Shown piece after piece: positions 55,500 through 64,000 of a DNA stretch of 64,000 bases. The DNA is taken from the NCBI RefSeq assembly GCF_041734735.1, contig NC_134878.1, forward strand, positions 40,186,329 through 40,250,328, in the 5' to 3' direction. The position numbers were made by a program, and so were the translations under genes. The notes under the pieces were generated by a model. It made no database searches and was not told where the DNA came from. It worked only from the letters and a program-made list of their open reading frames with translations. The stretch is from Babylonia areolata. Taxonomy: Eukaryota; Mollusca; Gastropoda; Neogastropoda; Buccinidae. Every line of letters begins with the position of its first letter. Within the stretch, counting starts at the first letter, position 1.

Positions 55500-56920
55500 A
55501 CAGTGCTAAGTACATCATGTCAACCCCACTCTGACTGTTTTTTAAATTATTTTTTTTATTAACCTGATAAACAACAGTCAGCCACAAGGAACTATTACAA
55601 AACAACATGTCTGCTACATTCTGAAACACAGATCTTACCCATCACAATTTAGAACCATCACCTTAATCCTGAAGTTAAACATAACATGTCTACCCCACTC
55701 CTAGCATGAAACATGTCTACCCCACTCCTAACATGGCAAAGATAGAATTGAAAACAGAAAAAAAACAACTGATTCTAAAGGTAAATAAATTAGACCAGAT
55801 TAATGCTGCTAAGTTCAGGTGTGAATGTGCACTCAAAAATGGAAAGCATATTTAATTCAACTGAATGGGAAGAAGGCATTGCTGTATTTGAGTGTTCTTT
55901 TTGCTATAAATATGTAAATGGATGGCATAGTTTTTCAACATTTACTGTAGACTTTGTATTTACAATTTCAATGTTCAAAACCAGTGTTAAACCAAATGAC
56001 TATATTATATTGTACTGTGTTGCACTGCAGAAAAGTACTAGTAATGCATTTTCAATGTATAAAAAAGAGACAGAAAAGTTACCACACTGGCCAGTTATAC
56101 ATTTGGCTTGTATGGTATGAGGTAATAACAAAATAGGGAATTATGGTAGTGTTCTTTGAAATGCAGCCAGCAGGACATAGCATATTAATTAGTGATGCTT
56201 TTAACAAATAAGAACAAAACTGATGAGTGCAATAATGCATTCAAATATATTTCTAATATCATGAAATAATCCTAGACTTAGTTAAGTTTGCAAAATCATG
56301 TGTTTTGCCAATCTGGTACCAGATGCAGGGTCTATTTTTGGTGCAAGTATGATTTGTATAAATTTGAATTTGGTACACAATGTCTATCCTTTAGCGAGAA
56401 AGTTTGGTAGACCGCTGTACACAAAGATGTGTGTGATATACACTAAGGTTTTTCAAGGACACTGATTGAGTATTAATTTTTGATATTTCTTAGATTTTAT
56501 TTGAAAAGTGTGGTGGGATATGATTTAGTCTAGTAAAGAAATTTGTATGGAAACTTTTAGTGGCTCATAGTTTGACATTAAGAAAAGCAACAAAGGAGAC
56601 CAGAAAGACCATGGGAAAACCAGTAAAGACATGTATACACATAACTGGACAAGAGAGAGCCCAATAAGTCCAGGACAATTTGACCAATTATATTGGACAA
56701 CCCGAAAAAACAAACAGTTTTTATACTTTGCACACATAAAGTTCCATTACTGTTGATAACTGTGTGAAACCTCCACAAAAATCCATTCCCAGCAAAACTG
56801 CCAAATATCACTTTGTCCAAACCTACCCTTTTGACAGTTCAGTGTAAGACCCAGTTTGGGGATGCATTTCTGAAGACGACAGCATGGGTACTTAATCTCA
56901 TCTCTAAGTCACAATTTTAC
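55500..56920. other. Sequence upstream of exon 1, no gene seen
   Basis: AT-rich intronic-type sequence. A short duplication of catgtctaccccactcctag/aca occurs at 55.69-55.73 kb. Confidence 0.55.
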
Positions 56921-56924
56921 AGTA

Positions 56925-57745
56925 CCATAAAGTTCGGTCTATAAGCTGTGTCTTTTTCTCCCAGCTTCAATCTCTGCAGCTAATACAATCATGCGGCTTA
57001 TCTGAGGATTTTAACGATCCCGGGAGTGTCACGTTCTTGTCTATTCTAAGATTCCCTTCAAGTTCAACTCACCAAAATCATGATTTCTGTCCATGAATTT
57101 TTGGATGAGCTTCAGGTTACTGTGCTAACTGTTCACAATTTAAAAATCAAATCCGCATACACTAAAGCCTTCAGATCAGCATTCAGTTCTACTCTGCTCA
57201 AGCGCACACCCTCATCATGCCGAAAACGCGACAAAATGCCTATGATGCAGCCTTCAAACTGAAGGCAATTGACCTAGCAGACGACAGTGCAAGCGACGAA
57301 CCAGCAGTGACCTCCACCTTGCGTTCATGTTCATCAAGTGAAAGTGAGGCTGAAGTCAGTGACAAGATGGCGGAGAAAGCTGCACTGGTTCTCTTCAACT
57401 TGGACACCGAAGACGAAGATTTCAGTGTATTCAGTGAGCAGGACGACATGAATAAATTTGACTATCCCTAAATTATGTATCTTATTTTCATTGTGTTTTA
57501 TTTTTTTTGTTTGCGTAGCACTAGCAGTATTTTCGCTTGCTTTTCTCTGTGCTGTCTCCGCTTGTGTTTATTTCATAACCTACAGTATTGACAGCTTTTC
57601 TGTAGTATCGGTATGTGTTCTGGTACCGGTAGTAAGTGCGGTTTATAAGCCAGTGCAGCTTATGTGTGTATGAAGTTCAATTTTTTTTCAAAATTTAGTG
57701 GGTGCGGCTTATATACCAGTGCGCTCAATAGACTGAACTTTACGG
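56925..57745 (+). mobile_element. pogo-like deletion-derivative transposon, copy A
   Basis: An 821-bp element is flanked by TA (56923-56924 and 57746-57747), with inverted termini CCATAAAGTTCGGTCTAT and (inverse) CCGTAAAGTTCAGTCTAT. TA duplications and a CENPB/Brinker-type N-terminus (MPKTRQNAYDAAFKLKAIDL) point to pogo-like Tc1/mariner elements. The coding part jumps from this N-terminus directly to an acidic C-terminus (EDEDFSVFSEQDD), so the DDE domain has been deleted. Copy B at 59070 has the same deletion. Confidence 0.75.
57217..57471 (+). pseudogene. Remnant transposase frame of pogo-like copy A
   Basis: An 84-codon frame starts MPKTRQNAYDAAFKLKAIDL and continues ADDSASDEPAVTSTLRSCSS, SESEAEVSDKMAEKAALVLF and ends EDFSVFSEQDDMNKFDYP. 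The N-terminus is the first helix of a pogo DNA-binding domain, while the rest is an acidic, serine-rich tail. The catalytic domain is absent, so no transposition activity is expected. Confidence 0.65.
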
Positions 57746-57749
57746 TAGT

Positions 57750-58690
57750 TCTGTTCTTCATGCATGGGAAGAAAACAAATTGCACTGAATTGCTAAAAAA
57801 TACACAAATTCCAATATCCTTCTTCGTACAACTTACAAAGTAGCATGGTCATGTGTTGCTAATAGAGTAAAAGCTGTTTTACCATGGTTTATTCACACTG
57901 CCCAAAGTTTTTACGAAATGCATATATGCAGGGGAAATATTCCACATTATATGACATGTTGGTGTATAATAATGAAAGGAAAATGCCTGATCTCTTGTTT
58001 GGTGGTAGATTTTGAGAAGGCACTACTTGGAGGAAGTTTACTTTTTAAAAATTGATTAAAACATAACTCTGGCCCTGAAATGAATGAATTAGTGTTTTCT
58101 CTAAAGGCATATCCACATGTATTGCATTTAATGGCAAAAATTCATCACTTTTCGGTATTAATCATGGTGTAAGACACGGAAACCCACTATATCATTACTT
58201 GTATTTATTTGTGTGCAGAGAGATGTTGCATTAAAATGTTTTTAGTTCTGAGAAGGACAGTAGTTTCTCCTGAATAAGATATGTGTCACAATGGTGAACA
58301 GACAATCAATCATTTGATGTGGCTGTTTTCACACACACAAATGTGTATTTTTGGAGATCATAGGAATTATTGAGAAATGAATCAAGTTAACCCTTTCAAA
58401 AGAACTGGTTTGTTTGTGTTAAAGAATAAATACACACTTATATGGTAGTTAATTTGGTAATATTATCACCTAATGCTATGTAGACATATGAAATAATGTG
58501 GTGCCAAACTCTTAAAGAAAAAATCAAATCTGGAAAAAATAAAACCCTTGTGTTATGACTAAAATGAAGTCTTTGGTATCCATACCTTGAATTAAAAAAT
58601 GAACATTTATGCACATTATTGAGTAATAAATGTCATCTAAAGTTGGAACTGTAAATTCATTTCTGGGTGCGTTTGTGTATGTGTGCGCAA
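57750..58690. other. No gene seen
   Basis: AT-rich sequence between the two pogo-like elements, without recognised features. Confidence 0.6.
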
Positions 58691-58699
58691 GTGTGCATG

Positions 58700-58752
<53 letters not shown>

Positions 58753-58890
58753 ATGTGTGTGTGCATGTGTATGCGTATCTGTGTGCATGCATTTGTGTGT
58801 ATGTAGATTTTTATGTGTGTCTGTATGGCTATGTGAGTGAGTGAGTGTGTGCGTGTGTGCGCGTGTGGTGCATGCATGCGTGTGTGTGTA
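58700..58890. repeat. GT microsatellite
   Basis: A (GT)n run at about 58705-58752, with GT-rich degenerate sequence to 58.89 kb. Confidence 0.93.
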
Positions 58891-59069
58891 TGTTATTTGA
58901 TGAACTTTGTGCTCCATTCACCCATTTCCTTTTCTTCCTTCCTCCCATCCTCCTCCTCCCCCTCTCCTCAGTCTATCTCCCTTTCTTGGTGGCGAGACAG
59001 GTTGTTAAATGTTTGAGAAACGATTAAGGAACTTAACATTTAAATTGATAAATGTTCTATATTGGATTA

Positions 59070-59846
59070 CCATAAAGTTTGGTCTATTGAGCACACTGGT
59101 ATAAAAGCCGCACCCACTAAATTTTGAAAAAAAATTGAACTTCATACACACATAAGCTGCACTTATTACCGGTACCAGAATACAGACTGATACTACAGAG
59201 AAGCTGTCAATACTGTAGGTTATGAAATAAATACAAGCAGAAACAACACAAAGAAAAGCAAGCAAAAATACTGTTAGTGCCACAAAAAAAAAAGAAGAAA
59301 AAACAACATCCATAATTTAGGGATAGTCAAATTTATTCAACATCGTCCTGCTCACTGAATACACTGAAATCTTCGTCTTCATTGTCTGAGTTGAAGAGAA
59401 CCAGCACAGCTTCCTCCGCCATCTTGTCACTGACTTCAGCCTCACTTTCACTTGATGAACATGAATGCAAGGTGGAGGTCGGTGCTGGTTCGTCGCTTGC
59501 ACTGTCGTCTACTTGGTTGATCGCCTTCAATTTGAAAGCTGCATCACAGACATTACATCACGTTTTTGGCATGATGAGGGTGTGCCCTTGAGCAGAGTAG
59601 ACCTGAAGGCTTTCATGTATGTGGATTTGATATTTAAAACGTGAACAGTTAGCACACTAACCTGAAGCTCATCCAAAAATTCATGGGCAGAAATCATGAT
59701 TTTGGTGAGCTGAAGGGCAGCAAAGAATAGACGAGAACGTGACACTCCCAGGATCATTAAAATCCTCAAATAAGCTGCATCATTGTATAAGCCACAGAGG
59801 TTGAAGCTGGGAGAAAAAGTCACAGCTTATAAACTGAACTTTGCAG
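59070..59846 (-). mobile_element. pogo-like deletion-derivative transposon, copy B
   Basis: A 777-bp copy in inverse orientation to copy A is flanked by TA (59068-59069 and 59847-59848), with termini CCATAAAGTTTGGTCTAT and (inverse) CTGCAAAGTTCAGTTTAT. The minus strand carries the same joined frame (AAFKLKAINQVDDSASDEPA, KMAEEAVLVLFNSDNEDEDF), with the start region frameshifted. The shared deletion shows that an already-deleted form was copied. Confidence 0.75.
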
Positions 59847-59849
59847 TAA

Positions 59850-60980
59850 TGTTGCTGTAATGTATATGTTTCAAAGAAGAGAACGTTCATTTCCGGGAAC
59901 AGCTTGAATTGCTAAAACAATATACAACACTTCGGAATGGCTAGAACTGTGGTGTTTGATGGCTACACTGGACCCATCACCAGAATCAGAGGAGCAAACG
60001 AGATGCTCAGAACATCAGATTCAGGTGGACATCGACGAAGCTGGTCATGTCAGATCAAGCTACTGTATGTCTGGCAGATTTCCTTGCAAATTCACTTAAC
60101 AAACAGAGGACAAATAATGTTATATCTGAAGATGTTCAGATTCCTGACATGAATGTTTAATAAGACACTAGCAATGCAGACACTTTGATTGTGTCCACTG
60201 GCCTGTAGATGTGATAAACTGAACTATGTCTCCCTCTTTGTTGTATTGGTACATGACACATGTTAAACATTTGGTTAATAGTTTTATTTATTGGTTTGCA
60301 TGTATCAGTTTATTTTGTGCTTTTGTTTTGGTATAAACTGGCTTTTTGAATGGACAAAAAAGCATTCCAGTTAAAAGTGACAAATGGATTCGTTTTTCCT
60401 CCTCTATTGGCTTAGACTTGGGGATTTGTTTGCAATATTCTCAGTTTTAGACTGGGGCTCGTAGTACACAGTTTTAATACAATACACAGCAACCAAAGTG
60501 ATTGCCCTCTAATGTTCTTCGGAAGGCTAACAACACCCTGATGTTTTATTACACTTCAATTGTGATTTCAAATGCAGAAGCCAGCGATTGGAATGCCATT
60601 ACTCTCTCAGCCAGCATGAACGTTATATATGTTTGTGTCGACCTAGCAGAGGAAAACTTTACAGGGTCACATTTTTTCAACACATGCGAGGTGTCCACTT
60701 AAACATGGTCAGGTTAAGGGAGGGAAATTTATTGACAAAAGGAAAGGATCCTGGCCAGTGCCTAGTAATTGTGTCGACTTACATGATGAGACAACTTAGG
60801 TTGATTTAAGCTATAATAATAATAATAGTAGTTTATTCATATTGAGCCTTTCATTAAAATACAGTAATGCTCAAGGCACACTACATGAGTAAAATATAAC
60901 AAAATTAAAAACTCTATACACAAAATCACATCCACATCTGCGTAATTAAAAACCAAGCATCAAAGCATGCACAGACGAAA
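59850..60980. other. No gene seen
   Basis: AT-rich sequence. Short frames at 59.94-60.15 and 60.50-60.81 kb could not be assigned to any family. Confidence 0.5.
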
Positions 60981-60984
60981 TGCA

Positions 60985-61150
60985 CACACACACACACCCT
61001 CCCCTCCTCCTCACCCCCACACACACCCACACCCAAGCACACAGAGACAGACACACATGCACAGACACATATCATTACGATATATGTGTGCATGTGTATA
61101 CACAAATGTCCGAATCACACACAAACACACACACACACACACACACACAC
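60985..61150. repeat. CA-rich microsatellite
   Basis: (CA)n runs and CCCA-rich DNA; the histidine/threonine frames are artefacts. Confidence 0.92.
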
Positions 61151-61274
61151 CACACAAAAAAGACTTCCAAAATGGCGGAGACTACACTCAGCAGATAATT
61201 TCTTCATGGTAAAAAGTTGTTGCAGACGTTTTGGAGACATGAGAACAAGAAAATCGAGCGGGAAACCTGACATG

Positions 61275-61372
61275 AGCATTCCCCCCCCCCCCCACCACCA
61301 CCCTCCCCCCATCCCCCAGCTGGATGACAACGATGGTCATCATCGATCTTGATGGACACACACCACACCACA
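61275..61372 (+). mobile_element. LINE 3' end, same family as the 11.36-15.54 kb element
   Basis: catgagcattccccccc-type pyrimidine-rich DNA, then ctggatgacaacgatggtca + tcatcgat and a caccaca-rich end, matches 15430-15530. Upstream of it no coding remnant of the LINE is present, so it is a strongly 5'-truncated copy or a SINE carrying that LINE's tail. Confidence 0.75.
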
Positions 61373-61770
61373 CCAGCTAGTGTGGTGGCTGAGTGGCGAT
61401 GTGTACACCTAGGAAGCAAGAGAATCTGAGAGCACAAGATCAAGTCCCACAATTGACAGTATTTTTTCCCTGTCCACTAGACCTTAGACCTTGAATGGTG
61501 GTAATGTGGACACTAGTCTTTCAGATGCAATGATAAATGAAGGACCTGTGTGTAGCATGCACAAAGCACACTTCAAAGAACCCGAGGCAACAAGATGGTT
61601 GTCCCTGGCAAAATAATGTAGAAAAATCCACTTTGGTAGGAAAACAAATGCACTTGCAGTCATAAAAAAGAAAAAAAGATGGTACTACACTGAATCAGCA
61701 TGCTTTCCCTGGAGAGAGCAGCCTGAATTTCATGATAAAGAGTAATACAGCTGTAACCCCTACTTTGATT
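61373..61770 (+). repeat. SINE-A copy 2
   Basis: This follows the LINE tail directly. It has acacctaggaagcaagagaa, gtagaaaaatccactttggt and ccctggagagagcagcctga as in copy 1, more diverged. Confidence 0.75.
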
Positions 61771-61778
61771 TCTTACAG

Positions 61779-62158
61779 GAGCAAGGCGACAGAATGGTTA
61801 AGACTCTAATCTGCCAATACTAGGTCTGTGAGGGTCCAGGTTCGAAACCTGCTTTGCCACCAGGTTTGAACAGAAAGTCTAACTGAGCATCTAGTCATTC
61901 AAATGAGACAATAAACCATGGTCCCATGTGCAGCATACACGTGGCGCATTGAAAAAGAACAAAATTGCTGTCCTCCAGCAAAGTTCTTTGAAAGAAATCC
62001 ACTCTTATAGGTGCATGAATGTATATGCATGTGCTCAAGGCCTAACAGGTGCAATGGGTTATGCTGCTGTCAGGCATCTGCCTAGCAGACGTGGTGTAGC
62101 TTATATGGATTTTCCCCCAATGCAGTAATGCCTCCTTGAGAAACTGAAACTGAAATTC
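61779..62158 (+). repeat. SINE-B, nearly complete (tRNA-Leu-like head)
   Basis: The head caaggcgacagaatggttaa ... gtccaggttcgaaacctgct has A and B boxes of a leucine/serine-type tRNA. The middle shares catgtgcagcata-type core sequence with SINE-A. The 3' half has gggttatgctgctgtcaggc, agcagacgtggtgtagctta and gcctccttgagaaactgaaa with a (ctgaaa)n end. 3' pieces occur at 21.8, 31.8 and 54.4 kb. Confidence 0.85.
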
Positions 62159-62159
62159 T

Positions 62160-63455
62160 GTTTATGTGGATGGAATTCACAGGGAAAATCTGAGGGAATG
62201 GGCCATTGCCAGGATAGTGCCTTTTGTTTTATTGTCAGTGGATGATACAGAGAATCAAAGGAAAGACAGTCAGCAAATACACAGCTTCAGATATTAAATT
62301 TCTTTATTCACTGTTACGTAGATTTATAGATAAGGCAATGAAGGGAAGGGAATGGGAAAGGTGGGAACAGGTTAGGGAAGGGACATGGGTATTGGAGACC
62401 AGATGTGTGAACATCATGCTGTTACAAAGGTAACATCTGGTTTCTGCAACCAAAAGTACACAGAATAATTATGCAATGTTCCGTTTAAATTTTAGTTTTC
62501 TTCTTTTTTTCTTCTTGTGTTCAGAACATTAAAAAAAAACTGTATGTGTTTGTGTGTCAGTGCCAGAGTCTGGGTATGTGCATGTGTGAGGATGAAATCA
62601 CAAAGATAAAATTCATCTTCTGATTCCATCCATACCCTAATGGCAACAGATATGATTGCATGAAACAGCAACACTCCATAGTATTGATCAGCTGAATCTG
62701 AGCTTTTTGAGCAGTGTGACTGTCCAGTTTCTGCAATACACTAAGTTCTACCTTACTAATATCATTATGGTAATACATAAACTGTACCTAATTATTTATA
62801 TTATACAGATGTGCTTGCTTCTGGCATTGCAACAACTATTTTTTAACCAACACACATAGATCTACTTCTAAAGATTTACTGACCCAGTATTCAAAAAGCA
62901 TTCTGTGATATTATACAACTGTAAGTTTGTAATACCAGCCTTTCACGTGGTTGACATGCCTGTAAGCAGCATATCCAGACAGGCAAATACAACAAAGGAC
63001 ATTTACTTATAAAAATAAATCTCAAGGTTTAGGGCAATGTAAGCCTTTTGTGCAGAAGATCTTTCCCCTAATTAAGCAGCATTAACTGCAATAGAAATGA
63101 GTAACTCATCTCATAATACAGCCTCAGATGTACTGCCAAAATTCATGGTATTGTTACAGTGTATCATATAAATACACCTGCATTTTCATTATGCTTCATG
63201 TACCCCTACATCATTCCCATTTGAAAATTTATGGGTAACACAAAACAGCATTTTGTATAGTGTAATAAGAGATCAGGGTGGAAAACACAAAATAGTTTTT
63301 TTTTATACTTTGAACACAAACAGAACAAGCCCCCCCAAAATCCACCAAAATCCAATGCCAGCAACATGGAAATATATTGCATTCATTTTCAGCATTTTCA
63401 CTATGATAATCTATGTCCGAAGCTTAAAAACAACAGTGATATATGACGTCATATA
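62160..63455. other. No gene seen
   Basis: AT-rich sequence without recognised repeats or coding potential. Confidence 0.6.
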
Positions 63456-63459
63456 TCAT

Positions 63460-63790
63460 AGGAGATGTGTCTTACTGACTCTTTTAGATCTGTCTGCTGC
63501 CTTCGATACTATTGACCACTCTATTCTTCTGGATAGACTCCAGTCCTGTGGTATTTCAGAAATTGCACTCTTGTGGTTTGAGTCCTACCTTTCTCAAAGA
63601 TCCCAGTCAGTCTTGGTCAATAACCTGCATTCAAAGTCAGTTCGCCTTGATCATGGTGTACCCTAGGGTTCAGTTCTTGGACATGTACTTTTCATTCTTT
63701 ATACTCAGCCTTTTGCCTCTCTTATAGCATCACACTCTTGTTTCAAGCTAATCCTTTGCTGATGACACCCAGCTTCTTGATTCATGCTCT
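63460..63790 (+). pseudogene. L2/CR1-like RT fragment
   Basis: The frame reads [20 protein letters not shown] then [31 protein letters not shown] and LDHGVP, followed by an in-frame stop and [29 protein letters not shown] and GVPQGSVLGP-type motifs are the palm region of L2/CR1 reverse transcriptases. It is truncated at both ends. Confidence 0.8.
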
Positions 63791-63891
63791 ACTGACCAGA
63801 TACAACCTACTGTGCTTTTGTATTATCAAAACTGGACTACTGCAACTCACTTCTTTCTAACTGTCCACAGTATATTCTTTATAACTAGTAG

Positions 63892-64000
63892 CATTAAAGT
63901 CCCCAAGAATGATGAGCTTGTCTGCTTTTGGGATAGCAGCAATGACAGAGTGAAGGTCCTCGTAGAACTTCGCCTTCACTTCATCCGGGTTGGTCATGGT
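63892..64000 (-). pseudogene. Start of a LINE copy running off the right end
   Basis: The reverse complement ([20 protein letters not shown] then [17 protein letters not shown]) matches 12609-12720 of the LINE at 11.36-15.54 kb with about three differences in 109 bases. It stops at LGDFNA, so it lacks its downstream part here; the rest extends beyond the window. Confidence 0.85.

Noticed and set aside
59937-60152. Short frame MARTVVFDGYTGPITRIRGA
   Set aside because: No family resemblance, no conserved context and no supporting signals.

Overview
This window looks like nuclear DNA of a mollusc, most likely a gastropod. It has long introns, spliced exons and no bacterial-style gene packing. 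It is very rich in minisatellites, CA/TG microsatellites, tRNA-derived SINEs and several LINE lineages of a kind familiar from snail genomes. The species assignment is an inference from repeat types and cannot be proven from the sequence alone.

Host gene: one gene is supported, on the minus strand across almost the whole window (about 55.47 kb down to 1.22 kb). It encodes the middle of a laminin alpha-type chain. Twelve exons were placed by reading frame, GT/AG borders and matching phases. In gene order they encode the end of a laminin IV (LamB) domain, about seven laminin EGF-like (LE) repeats, the cysteine-rich start of the coiled-coil region (CDYCIHLLLDDL) and two further coiled-coil exons. 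Both ends of the gene lie outside the window. Exons of 87-212 nt are separated by introns that hold all the other features.

Layout: 0.2-5.3 kb holds three minisatellites (37, 44/48 and 33 bp), one interrupted by a LINE 3' end, plus exons 12 and 11. The range 5.5-7.6 kb is LINE debris. An AT-rich satellite spans 7.6-9.6 and 19.6-20.8 kb and is split by a near-complete Tx1/L1-like LINE (about 9.95-19.14 kb, minus), itself split by a second, nearly intact LINE (about 11.36-15.54 kb, plus). The range 20.8-25.3 kb holds a 47-bp minisatellite, a terminal-inverted-repeat (TIR) DNA element and a long dispersed repeat. At 25.6-43.8 kb lie exons 10 to 2 with SINEs, a piggyBac relic and second copies of several repeats. 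At 43-52.5 kb a Gypsy-type fossil is interrupted by a Jockey-like LINE, which carries a TIR element, an L2/CR1-like LINE end and a SINE. The range 54.8-64 kb holds a 45-bp minisatellite, exon 1, an inverted pair of pogo-like deletion elements, SINEs and LINE pieces.

Most notable points: (1) the intron between exons 9 and 10 has both splice sites multiplied in tandem: 22 copies of a 45/46-bp unit containing the 3' splice site and the first 23 nt of exon 10, and four near-copies of the 5' splice site of exon 9. The nearest extra acceptor would add exactly 15 codons in frame. (2) A two-copy element family has CACGG termini and perfect 4-bp target duplications at both sites. (3) Target-site duplications make the insertion order at 44-50 kb directly readable.
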